From contig NZ_FXUL01000008.1 in assembly GCF_900182955.1 (NCBI RefSeq), forward strand, positions 1-64,000: a DNA stretch of 64,000 nt, written 5' to 3'. The notes under the pieces are model-generated. The model made no database searches and was not told the DNA's origin. It was given only the letters and a program-made list of their open reading frames with translations. Origin of the DNA: Noviherbaspirillum suwonense (GTDB lineage Bacteria > Pseudomonadota > Gammaproteobacteria > Burkholderiales > Burkholderiaceae_D). Shown piece after piece: positions 1 through 7,470 of the stretch. The position numbers and the translations under genes were made by a program. Position 1 is the first letter of the stretch. Each line of letters opens with the position of its first letter.

Positions 1-78
1 ACCATCAACTACTTGTTGAATTACTTTAAGCTGATCCAGCGCGCGCATCGTCATCGTGATACTCCCAGCTTTGTTCAT
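1..78 (-). CDS. Insertion-sequence transposase, N-terminus only (runs off left edge)
   Basis: Only the first 26 codons are inside the window. The translation runs MNKAGSITMTMRALDQLKV and ends with IQQVVDG. The stretch from MTMRALDQLKV resembles the start of transposases of the ISNCY type, whose N-terminus is a helix-turn-helix reading MTMRELDRLKVIQ. The start at 78 is supported by GGGAG six bases upstream; internal ATGs at 54 and 48 are alternatives. The gene continues beyond position 1, so completeness cannot be judged. Family assignment rests on memory of the N-terminal motif and is moderate. Confidence 0.55.
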   Translation of the reverse strand, partial: MNKAGSITMTMRALDQLKVIQQVVDG

Positions 79-172
79 CGCGATCTCCCTGTGAGAAGCA
101 AGAATGCGCTGCCTCAGGGAAAACCGGACATTTCAACTTTGCTAAAAGCGGACACTACTACTTTGCCGTAAT
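79..172. mobile_element. Terminal region of the insertion sequence, with two direct repeats
   Basis: Upstream of the transposase start lie two tandem, partly matching 24-base units at 125-148 and 149-172. Both begin CGGACA and share ACTTTGC at the same offset. Repeated units at an IS end are typical transposase-binding sites. The exact outer end and any target-site duplication cannot be fixed because the other end of the element is outside the window. The sulfate-activation operon ends about 110 bases to the right. Confidence 0.4.
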
Positions 173-202
173 AGCCAAATTGTCCATAATGTTCGTTATG
201 TA

Positions 203-261
203 AAATAAAAAATCAAGTCAAGCAATCGGACGGCAACCGGGCAAATCAGCCGGGCGCCGTC
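203..261 (-). terminator. Possible terminator of the cysD-cysNC operon
   Basis: On the minus strand, 20 to 80 bases after the cysNC stop, a hairpin with GACGGC/GCCGTC outer arms (229-261) and an inner CCGG pairing is followed, after about 16 bases, by a T-rich run (203-213). The gap between stem and T-run is longer than in a canonical rho-independent terminator, so the call is tentative. Confidence 0.35.
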
Positions 262-283
262 AGGAACGCAACGCCTGCGCTCC

Positions 284-2206
284 TTACTTGGCGGCGGCAT
301 TGTCACTGGCGGTCTGCCGTCCGACGACAAATGCGTACAGACGTTCCACTGCGTCCTCGACCGATGCATCCTGCATGCCGACGCGTATGTCCGGTGACTC
401 GGGAGCCACATAGGGCGAGTCCAGCCCGGTGAAATTCCGGATTTGACCAGCCCTGGCTTTCTTGTAGAGGCCCTTGGGGTCGCGCGCCTCGCAGACCTCC
501 AGCGGGGTGTCGATGTAGACCTCGTAGAATTCGCCCGGGCTGAAACGGCCGCGCGCCGCGTCGCGGTCGGCGCGGAACGGCGAGATTAGGGTCGTTATGA
601 CGATCAGCCCGGCATCGACCATCATCCGCCCTACTTCCGCCACCCGCCGGACATTCTCGATGCGATCCGCCTCGGTGAATCCGAGGTCGCGATTGAGGCC
701 TCCGCGCAGGTTGTCGCCGTCGAGCAGGTATGTCCGATAGCCTTCATGGTGCAGCCGTTGCTCAAGCAGGTTGGCGATCGTCGATTTGCCCGAACCGGAC
801 AATCCCGTGAACCAGAGCAGGCACGGCTTCTGCGCATTGAGGGCCGCCCTCGCGGCCTTGTCGACCGTAAAGCGCTGGGGATGTACGTGCTGGGCGCGTC
901 CCAGGCCGAAGCTGATCATGCCTGCCCCGACCGTAGCATTGGTCAGGCGATCGATCAGGATAAAGCAGCCGGTCGCCGCGTTTTCTTCGTAGGGGTCGAA
1001 GCTCAGCGGCTGGTCGGTGCCGATATTGCACAGGCCGACCGCATTGAGTTCCAGCCGGGTAGCCGGGACGCTGGCCATGGTGTTGATGTCGATGCGGTGC
1101 TTAATGCGCGTAACCCTGGCATTGACCGTGCGACGCCCGGACTTCAGCCAGTACGGCCGCGACGGATACAGGGGATCGTCGCTCATCCACACGACCCTGG
1201 CTTCGAACTGGTCGGCGACCGTCGCCGGTGCGTCCAGCGCACTCAAGAAATCGCCGCGGGAAACGTCGACCTCGTCGCCCAATACGACCGTCACTGCGTC
1301 GCCCGCGAATGCGGCGGGCATGTCGCCGCCTTTTCTGACGATGCGTTTGATGAACGTCTCGGCGCCGGATGGCTGTATGCGCACCCGGTCGCCCGGGCGC
1401 ATGCAGCCGGACGCCACGGTGCCGGCGAAGCCGCGGAAGTCGGGCGACGGCCGGTTGACCCACTGCACGGGAAAGCGCAGCGGCAGCATGCGCAACCTTT
1501 CGTCGTGGACCGGGACGGTCTCCAGCCAATCGAGCAGCGTCGGCCCCTGATACCAGTGCATGCTAGCCGAGCGGGTATGGACATTGTCGCCGTCGAGCGC
1601 GCTAAGGGGTATGGCTGCCAGGCTGTCGAACCCGAGATGGGCCGCGAAACCGGCGTATTGGCTGGCGATATCCCTGAACAGTTCATGACTGTAGCCGGCG
1701 AGGTCCATCTTGTTGACCGCCAAAACGATGTTCCTGATGCCGACCAGCGACACCAGGAAGCTATGGCGGCGCGTCTGCTTCAGCATGCCCTTGGTGGCGT
1801 CGATCAGTACGACGGCGGCGTCCGCAGTGGATGCCCCGGTGATCATGTTGCGTGTGTACTGCTCGTGCCCCGGCGTGTCGGCCGCAATGAATGTCCGGCG
1901 CTTCGTGGCAAAGAATCGGTAGGCGACATCGATCGTGATGCCCTGCTCCCGTTCCGCCGCAAGCCCATCCACCAGCAGCGCGAAGTCCAGCCTGCTTCCC
2001 TGCGTGCCGATGCGGCTCGAGTCAGCCGCCAGGACGGCGAGCTGGTCCTCCTTCAATGTCGATGCGTCGTACAGCAGGCGTCCGAGCAAGGTGCTCTTGC
2101 CATCGTCCACGCTGCCGCAGGTGATGAAACGCAGCAGCCCGCCGCCATGGGCCGACGCTTCCGGCGCTTCTGCGGCGCCCTGCACCGCGTCCATCCGCTT
2201 GTTCAT
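284..2206 (-). CDS. cysNC: Bifunctional sulfate adenylyltransferase subunit 1 / adenylylsulfate kinase (CysN-CysC fusion, NodQ-type)
   Basis: This 640-residue cytoplasmic protein fuses the GTPase subunit of ATP sulfurylase to APS kinase, so with CysD it turns sulfate into PAPS. The CysN part has the GTP-binding loop GSVDDGKST (31-39), [12 protein letters not shown] and NKMDL. The CysC part, from about residue 460, has a second P-loop GLSGSGKST (468-476), [16 protein letters not shown] and ISPFRADRD. Both halves look intact. The start overlaps the cysD stop as TGATG, indicating translational coupling. An APS-kinase fusion is needed for PAPS but not for APS-reductase-based assimilation, which argues that this copy serves sulfation, as NodPQ does in rhizobia. 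A sulfotransferase gene nearby (6568-7395) supports that reading. Confidence 0.95.
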   Translation of the reverse strand: MNKRMDAVQGAAEAPEASAHGGGLLRFITCGSVDDGKSTLLGRLLYDASTLKEDQLAVLAADSSRIGTQGSRLDFALLVDGLAAEREQGITIDVAYRFFATKRRTFIAADTPGHEQYTRNMITGASTADAAVVLIDATKGMLKQTRRHSFLVSLVGIRNIVLAVNKMDLAGYSHELFRDIASQYAGFAAHLGFDSLAAIPLSALDGDNVHTRSASMHWYQGPTLLDWLETVPVHDERLRMLPLRFPVQWVNRPSPDFRGFAGTVASGCMRPGDRVRIQPSGAETFIKRIVRKGGDMPAAFAGDAVTVVLGDEVDVSRGDFLSALDAPATVADQFEARVVWMSDDPLYPSRPYWLKSGRRTVNARVTRIKHRIDINTMASVPATRLELNAVGLCNIGTDQPLSFDPYEENAATGCFILIDRLTNATVGAGMISFGLGRAQHVHPQRFTVDKAARAALNAQKPCLLWFTGLSGSGKSTIANLLEQRLHHEGYRTYLLDGDNLRGGLNRDLGFTEADRIENVRRVAEVGRMMVDAGLIVITTLISPFRADRDAARGRFSPGEFYEVYIDTPLEVCEARDPKGLYKKARAGQIRNFTGLDSPYVAPESPDIRVGMQDASVEDAVERLYAFVVGRQTASDNAAAK

Positions 2207-3105
2207 CAGAAATAGCCCTCCTGTTTTTTCCGTTCCATCGACGCCGCCGCATCGCTGTCGATGAGCCGCCCTCCCCGCTCGGACGTCCTGGCCAGGCGCA
2301 TTTCATGAATGACATCCGGCAGCGTGGCTGCATCGGACAGGACGGCCCCGGTCAGCGGATAGCAGCCCAGCGTCCTGAAGCGCACGTTTTTCATCTGCGG
2401 CGCTTCGTGGAGGCGCAGCGGCATGCGCTCATCGTCGACAACGATAAGCTGTCCGTCACGCTCCACGACCGGCCTCGGCGCTGAAAAATACAGGGGCACG
2501 GTCGGTATGCGTTCCGCCCCGATGTAATGCCAGATGTCCAGCTCGGTCCAGTTCGACAGCGGGAAGACGCGGATGCTTTCACCCCGGTGCTTGCGGGCGT
2601 TATAGAGATTCCATAACTCTGGCCTCTGCTGCTTCGGGTCCCAGCGATGCTCGGCATTGCGGAACGAGAAAATCCGTTCCTTGGCCCGCGACTTTTCTTC
2701 ATCGCGCCGCGCGCCGCCAAAAGCAAGGTCGAATCTGTAAAGCGCCAGCGCCTGCCTCAGCGCCTCCGTCTTCATGACGGCAGTGTGCACGCTGGAACCG
2801 TGCGTGAATGGATTGATCCCTCTTGCGACGCCATCGGCATTCGAATACACGATCATGCGCAGCCGATGCGCGGCTGCGATGGCGTCGCGAAAGGCGATCA
2901 TTTCCCGGAACTTCCATCCGGTGTCGACATGCAGAAGCGGAAATGGCAAGGGAGCAGGATAGAAGGCCTTGATCGCGAGATGGAGCATGACCGAGCTGTC
3001 CTTGCCGATCGAGTACAGCATGACCGGTTTTTCCGCCTCGGCATAAGCCTCGCGCAGGATATCGATGCTCTGCGCCTCCAGCGCATCCAGATGCTTGTCT
3101 GACAT
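2206..3105 (-). CDS. cysD: Sulfate adenylyltransferase subunit 2
   Basis: The 299-residue catalytic subunit of ATP sulfurylase belongs to the PAPS-reductase/ATP-pyrophosphatase fold. The PP-loop [13 protein letters not shown] is present, as are [19 protein letters not shown] and [13 protein letters not shown], all typical of CysD/NodP. The chosen start ([12 protein letters not shown]) has GGAGGG seven bases upstream and gives the usual family length of about 300. An ATG at 3156 overlapping the upstream stop would add 17 residues. It forms a complex with the CysN part of the next gene and lies downstream of the TSUP permease in one leftward operon. Confidence 0.95.
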   Translation of the reverse strand: MSDKHLDALEAQSIDILREAYAEAEKPVMLYSIGKDSSVMLHLAIKAFYPAPLPFPLLHVDTGWKFREMIAFRDAIAAAHRLRMIVYSNADGVARGINPFTHGSSVHTAVMKTEALRQALALYRFDLAFGGARRDEEKSRAKERIFSFRNAEHRWDPKQQRPELWNLYNARKHRGESIRVFPLSNWTELDIWHYIGAERIPTVPLYFSAPRPVVERDGQLIVVDDERMPLRLHEAPQMKNVRFRTLGCYPLTGAVLSDAATLPDVIHEMRLARTSERGGRLIDSDAAASMERKKQEGYF

Positions 3106-3152
3106 CGGCTTGCCCTCCATGGCAATCAGCGCTGTGGCTGGCGACGACATTT

Positions 3153-3935
3153 TCATCCCTGACCCAGGCTGTAAAGCAGTCTCAGCGCGATGATGGCGAG
3201 CACGGTGGCCAGTGCGACGCGCAGGATGTATTGCGGCAGGCGCGACGACAGGCCGGCGCCGATCAGCACGCCCGGCAGCGAACCGCACAGCAGCCAGCCC
3301 AGCAGCACGAAGTCGACGTGCCCGACCAGGACATGTCCGGCGCCTGCGAGCGCGGTCAGCGGGATGGCATGGGCAATGTCGGTTGCGATCAGGCGTGCCG
3401 GCGTCAGCCTGAATGGATAAAGGCAGGCGAGCACGACCGCGCCGACCGCGCCGGCGCCGATGGATGTATAGGTCACCATCAGCCCCAGCGCGGCGCCGAG
3501 CAGCACCGTGAGGAATGCCTGCGTACGCAGGAAACGCTCAATATCGCCGCCTATGCGGTCCGACATGAAACGATGCAGCCGCGACTGAAACACGATGCCC
3601 ACGGTGGTCAGGAGCAAAGCGGCGGCGACTGCCGCCTTCAGGGTGTTTTCCTGGAAGCGATGCTGACCCATGCCGAGGCTGAGGAGCGCGAGCAGGGTGG
3701 CGGGTATGCTCCCCCACCATAGCCGTTTCAGGACCTGCCATTCGATTAGACCGGCATGGTGGTGCAGGCGCATCGCGCCGATTTTCGTCAGCGCCGCAAA
3801 GCATAGATCCGTGCTTATGACCGTGGCGGGCGCGACGCCGAAAACCAGCATCAGCAGCGGCGTCATCAGCGAACCGGCGCCCACGCCGGTCAGGCCTATC
3901 AGTATCCCGGTAGCGAATCCAGCGATTAGTAGCAA
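3153..3935 (-). CDS. TSUP (TauE/SafE/YfcA) family permease, probable sulfite/sulfonate or sulfate transporter
   Basis: This inner-membrane protein of about 260 residues has roughly eight hydrophobic segments and the family repeat [19 protein letters not shown] near the N-terminus, echoed by [14 protein letters not shown] in the second half. I chose a TTG start because AAGGAG lies eight bases upstream and the protein then starts directly with the first membrane segment; upstream in-frame ATGs at 4076 and 4031 would add a poor N-terminal extension. It is the first gene of the leftward operon and its stop overlaps an ATG of cysD. TSUP proteins commonly move sulfur-containing anions, so it may bring in sulfate or export sulfite or a sulfated product. 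Direction is not visible from sequence. Confidence 0.8.
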   Translation of the reverse strand: MLLIAGFATGILIGLTGVGAGSLMTPLLMLVFGVAPATVISTDLCFAALTKIGAMRLHHHAGLIEWQVLKRLWWGSIPATLLALLSLGMGQHRFQENTLKAAVAAALLLTTVGIVFQSRLHRFMSDRIGGDIERFLRTQAFLTVLLGAALGLMVTYTSIGAGAVGAVVLACLYPFRLTPARLIATDIAHAIPLTALAGAGHVLVGHVDFVLLGWLLCGSLPGVLIGAGLSSRLPQYILRVALATVLAIIALRLLYSLGQG

Positions 3936-4410
3936 TGGCTGTCTCCTTGAATGAAACGATTGCTTTACGAGTGCAAAACCGTCGAATCGCGAGGCCGGTT
4001 CAACCAGGATTTGCCCTGGCAACGCCGCCATAAGGACCTGCCGGGTAACGCAAAACCTGACGGTTTGGCATTTCAACGCCGCCGCGCCGCGCTTTCTGAG
4101 GCGGACGGATCGAGGCCAATGTGGAATTGCGGCCCATGATCATTTAGCCTGGACGAACACCGGGGTCAGGATAAGTCGTTGATTTTATGTGGAACTGATT
4201 TCGCTGCGGCGCCGGCCCATTGGACTCGGCGCAGAAAGTAAACAGCGTAAGTTACGGTTCGGCTTCCAAAATTCCCGAAATTTTAAAAAGTTAGTTTTTT
4301 AAAAGAATTATTAACAACTGTAAGGTCGATTAGCGGACGTCAGTACTATTCCAGCCAGCAAAAAAACACGCATTCCTCTTTACCCTTAATGCTCTTCCCG
4401 GGAGATTTGC
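3936..4410. promoter_or_regulatory. Shared divergent control region of the sulfation and cyclitol operons
   Basis: This stretch of 475 bases separates the leftward TSUP-cysD-cysNC operon from the rightward cyclase-isomerase-sulfotransferase operon. Its middle is much richer in A+T than the flanks. A symmetric A/T hairpin, TTTTAAAAA and TTTTTAAAA, lies at 4281-4304. A ribosome binding site GGGAG sits seven bases before the ATG at 4411. No clear -35/-10 pair could be fixed on either strand. No convincing gene was found in it. Confidence 0.45.
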
Positions 4411-5586
4411 ATGCGCTTGCACGCCCACTGCTCTGAGCTTCGGCCTGGGGTTGTAACGACGCTCAGCACCGAATTAAAGGTGCCGTCGCCGCTGCTGATA
4501 GGCCACGACATCCTCGCCTCCCTTCCAGCGGCGTTGGGCCTGCATGCCTTCGATCACCTGTTCATCTACATCGACCAGGGCATCATGCAGCACCATGGCG
4601 CGGAGTTGCACGCGGTCTGCGTCGCCGCGTTTGGCGACAAGGTGAGACTGGATGTTCTGCCGCAAGGCGAAGCCTGCAAGACCTTCTGGATGCTGGAAGC
4701 GCTGCTGGAGCAATTGATTGCCGCAGGCGCATCCAAACGCTCGGTCGTGCTGGCCATGGGCGGAGGCGCCGCCTGCAACCTGGTCGGGCTGGCGGCCGGC
4801 ATGCTGTACCGGGGAATCCGCCACATCGAGGTGCCGACGACCATGACGGGACAGACCGACTCATGCCTGAGCAACAAGCAGGCAATCAACAGCAGGCAGG
4901 GCAAGAACCACTTCGGCATTTATCATGCGCCGCTGATGATCTGGGTGGATACGAAATACCTGCTGAGCGAGCCGGCCCGCCTGAAGCGCAGCGGCCTCGT
5001 CGAGGGGATCAAGAACGGCTTTATCTTCAACCCGACATTCCTCGATTACCTTGCAGGCAAGCTGAAGCCGGAGCTAACCTACAGCGCCGGCGAACTGCAT
5101 GAACTGGTGCTGAACATCATCCGGTCCAAGCTCGAAATCCTGAAGGCCGACCCTTCTGAAAGAGAATTTGGCATTGTGCTGGAATATGGGCATACCTTCG
5201 GCCATGGCATCGAGTGGTTGGCGAAAAAGCATGGCGTCTCGCTGATACATGGAGAGGCGGTGTCCTTCGGCATGTGTATCGCCGCGCGGCTTAGTCGAAG
5301 GCTGGGCCTGATTTCGGATGACACCGTGGCGCTGCATCACCACATGATTACTGAAAAGCTGGGCGTGACGACGGAATTTCCGGCAAGCGTCACCACGGAC
5401 GGATTGATCGATGCAATGGTCTCCGACAACAAGAAAACCGGGAAGCAGATCCGCTTCGTGCTGCTGGAAAAAGTGGGCGCATGTTTCAATCCCGAAGGCG
5501 ATTACCTGATCGGCGTCGACCTGAACATCGTGCGCAGCGTGCTCGATGACTATATCGCCTCCGAGCGTAGCCGGGCCTGCGCATAA
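4411..5586 (+). CDS. Sugar-phosphate cyclase, 2-deoxy-scyllo-inosose-synthase-like (dehydroquinate synthase superfamily)
   Basis: This 391-residue cytoplasmic protein belongs to the NAD- and metal-dependent sugar phosphate cyclases. It has the nucleotide-binding GGGAACNLVG (117-126) and the metal ligands E198 (LVEGIK), H261 (EYGHTFGHGIE) and H280 (IHGEAVSFGM). In the substrate loop it reads SCLSNKQAIN (151-160), close to the KQAVN of 2-deoxy-scyllo-inosose synthases and unlike the GGKTGVN of housekeeping AroB. The likely reaction is cyclisation of a hexose or heptose phosphate to an inosose-like ketocyclitol. It is first in an operon with a TIM-barrel isomerase and a sulfotransferase. It could instead be a divergent dehydroquinate or EEVS-type synthase; cyclase class is certain, substrate is inferred. 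Confidence 0.85.
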   Translation: MRLHAHCSELRPGVVTTLSTELKVPSPLLIGHDILASLPAALGLHAFDHLFIYIDQGIMQHHGAELHAVCVAAFGDKVRLDVLPQGEACKTFWMLEALLEQLIAAGASKRSVVLAMGGGAACNLVGLAAGMLYRGIRHIEVPTTMTGQTDSCLSNKQAINSRQGKNHFGIYHAPLMIWVDTKYLLSEPARLKRSGLVEGIKNGFIFNPTFLDYLAGKLKPELTYSAGELHELVLNIIRSKLEILKADPSEREFGIVLEYGHTFGHGIEWLAKKHGVSLIHGEAVSFGMCIAARLSRRLGLISDDTVALHHHMITEKLGVTTEFPASVTTDGLIDAMVSDNKKTGKQIRFVLLEKVGACFNPEGDYLIGVDLNIVRSVLDDYIASERSRACA

Positions 5587-5640
5587 TCGCATGTCGGCGG
5601 CGCTTACGCTTAAGGCGGGCATCTTCAGCGGAGCATAGCC

Positions 5641-6558
5641 ATGTACACGGTATTGAATGTGACAGACGACCTGACGCATTGCGGGCACATCGGGCACGTG
5701 GTCAATGACTTTTCCCGGATGTGCGAGCTTGCGGCAACGCACGGTTTCGATGCGGTGAATGTCGACTTCCGTGCCGACAGCCACATGTCGACGTCGACCA
5801 GGCGGTCCATTCTCCGCGATCATGGCTTGCGGCTGGCGGCGTTCGGGCTGCCGGTTCCGCTCTACAGCGAGCATGGCGACGCGGCTTTCAAGGCTGGGCT
5901 GCTCGACTTCGCCCAACAGGCGCAATGGGCCAGCCTGCTCGGCTGCGGCGTGGTGAATGCCTACCTGCCTCCCTATTCCAACTGCATCGGATTCGACAAG
6001 CATTTTCAGTTGCTCGCAAAACGGCTTTCGATGCTGAAGCCGATACTCGAATGCTACGACCTGCGGCTCGCGCTGGAATTTATCGGTCCGACGGAAACGC
6101 GCAGGCATGCGCGCCATGACTTCATCCATACGATGGACGGCGTGCGATGCCTGATCGCAGCGTCAAATCTGCATGGACATGCTGGATTCAAGCTCGACAT
6201 CCATCACTGGCAGTACAGTGGCGCCAGCCTGCTGGACCTGCGACACCTCGATCCGGACTACTTCCTGTACGTGGAACTCAACGATGCGCTGACGGGCTAC
6301 GACCTGTTCTCGATGCCGGAATTCCGGCGTACCCTGCCGCTGGAAACGGGCGTCACCGACGTCGCCGGCTTCATGCAGGTGCTGCGGGAGAAAGACTACG
6401 CAGGGCCTGTCGCGGTCGAGCCCTGGAGCGAAGCGATCAAGGCATTGCCTATCTCCGACGCGATACGCGCAGTCAAGGACGCCCTCGACAGGTCGCTTGC
6501 CTGCGAAGGCTGCCTCCCCGCAAACGCTTCCCGCGGCGCGAGCGCGCGACCGGCTTGA
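5641..6558 (+). CDS. Xylose-isomerase-like TIM-barrel protein (sugar phosphate isomerase/epimerase, IolE/IolI superfamily)
   Basis: The 305-residue protein has the AP-endonuclease-2/xylose-isomerase-like barrel. Candidate metal-binding residues sit at the usual strand ends: LEFIGP, FKLDIHHWQYSG, YVELND and VAVEPWS. Members include inosose isomerase IolI and inosose dehydratase IolE, which act on the kind of ketocyclitol the preceding cyclase would make. That is a context argument and not proof of substrate. The ATG has GGAG eight bases upstream, 54 bases after the cyclase stop. The C-terminal tail of about 20 residues is polar and alanine-rich and probably disordered. Confidence 0.8.
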   Translation: MYTVLNVTDDLTHCGHIGHVVNDFSRMCELAATHGFDAVNVDFRADSHMSTSTRRSILRDHGLRLAAFGLPVPLYSEHGDAAFKAGLLDFAQQAQWASLLGCGVVNAYLPPYSNCIGFDKHFQLLAKRLSMLKPILECYDLRLALEFIGPTETRRHARHDFIHTMDGVRCLIAASNLHGHAGFKLDIHHWQYSGASLLDLRHLDPDYFLYVELNDALTGYDLFSMPEFRRTLPLETGVTDVAGFMQVLREKDYAGPVAVEPWSEAIKALPISDAIRAVKDALDRSLACEGCLPANASRGASARPA

Positions 6559-6567
6559 GGACCACAC

Positions 6568-7395
6568 ATGCTCGTGACCGACAAGTTCGTATTTGTCCAC
6601 ATGCACAAATGCGGAGGCACATTTATCAACATGTTCATCAAAACGTTTTTCCCGTCAGCGAAGGAAATTGGATACCACTACCCGATCGGCCTGCTGCCTG
6701 CGCAGTACCGGCATTTGCCGGTGCTTGGAACGGTCCGCAATCCGTGGGAGTTCTATGTGTCATATTACGTGTTCCAGCAGACGGTGCTGCGCCGCGCCCG
6801 CGCCGCGATGCCGGCGGCCGCCACCCGGGAAGGCGCCAGTGCTGACGCCGGCGATGTCGATCCCCTGAACGGCGTGGACGCGCTGTTTTCCTATCTGTCC
6901 GACGATGGCGCACTCGACTTTGCCGCCACGATCAATCGCTTCCTGGATTTGTCCATTTCGGACACGTTGCTGCAGGGCGCCTTGGCCCGCATGCCGACAA
7001 GATATGGCCAACGTGGCCCGGATACCCCGACGCAGCAATCCGGCTTTCGCGGCATGGACCTGCTGCGGGACGAGCTTGCCGATATTTCCGGGAGCGGCCT
7101 AGGCTTCTACACTTTCTTATTCAGGCGAATGATGGGCGAAGACGATGTCTATGTCGTGCCGACCACACGGCTGCGTACGGGGCTGCTCGAATTCCTACGC
7201 AGGGCGTCGGTCCCGATCACGTCGGAGATGGAACAGTACGCGATGGAGCACCGCCCGGAAAACAGGAGCGAGCATGCGCACTACGCCACGTATTATTCCG
7301 ACGGGTTGAAGCAGCGGGTGGCCGACCAGGATTCGCTGTTGATCCGGCGCCATGGTTTCCAGTTCGAGCCAGCGCCCCGAAATGCGGGCTGTTGA
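6568..7395 (+). CDS. PAPS-dependent sulfotransferase family protein
   Basis: This 275-residue protein shows the two PAPS-binding signatures of sulfotransferases. HMHKCGGTFIN (11-21) is the 5'-phosphosulfate loop, a variant of HxPKTGGT in which Cys replaces Thr. GTVRNPWEFYVSYY (54-67) is the 3'-phosphate-binding segment with the invariant RNP. The ATG has GAGG seven bases upstream and lies nine bases after the isomerase stop, so the two are co-translated. PAPS would come from cysD/cysNC on the opposite side of the cluster. The acceptor is unknown; a cyclitol or a glycoconjugate made from it is the simplest guess. No signal peptide is visible, so it acts in the cytoplasm. Confidence 0.8.
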   Translation: MLVTDKFVFVHMHKCGGTFINMFIKTFFPSAKEIGYHYPIGLLPAQYRHLPVLGTVRNPWEFYVSYYVFQQTVLRRARAAMPAAATREGASADAGDVDPLNGVDALFSYLSDDGALDFAATINRFLDLSISDTLLQGALARMPTRYGQRGPDTPTQQSGFRGMDLLRDELADISGSGLGFYTFLFRRMMGEDDVYVVPTTRLRTGLLEFLRRASVPITSEMEQYAMEHRPENRSEHAHYATYYSDGLKQRVADQDSLLIRRHGFQFEPAPRNAGC

Positions 7396-7470
7396 GCACG
7401 GAATCCGCAATTCAACTGGCGTCCGACGCATTCCGGTGCGCCCAGTTGCACGGAGAATCTGCAGAGCCGG

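Noticed and set aside
746-2215. Long plus-strand open frame opposite cysNC (489 codons)
   Set aside because: It is an antisense shadow in GC-rich DNA; the minus-strand frame has all CysN and CysC motifs and the plus frame has none.
4411-5586. Calling the cyclase AroB (housekeeping dehydroquinate synthase)
   Set aside because: The substrate-loop sequence differs from AroB (KQAIN instead of GKTGVN) and the neighbours are a barrel isomerase and sulfotransferase and not aroK or damX-type genes; class-level naming is safer.
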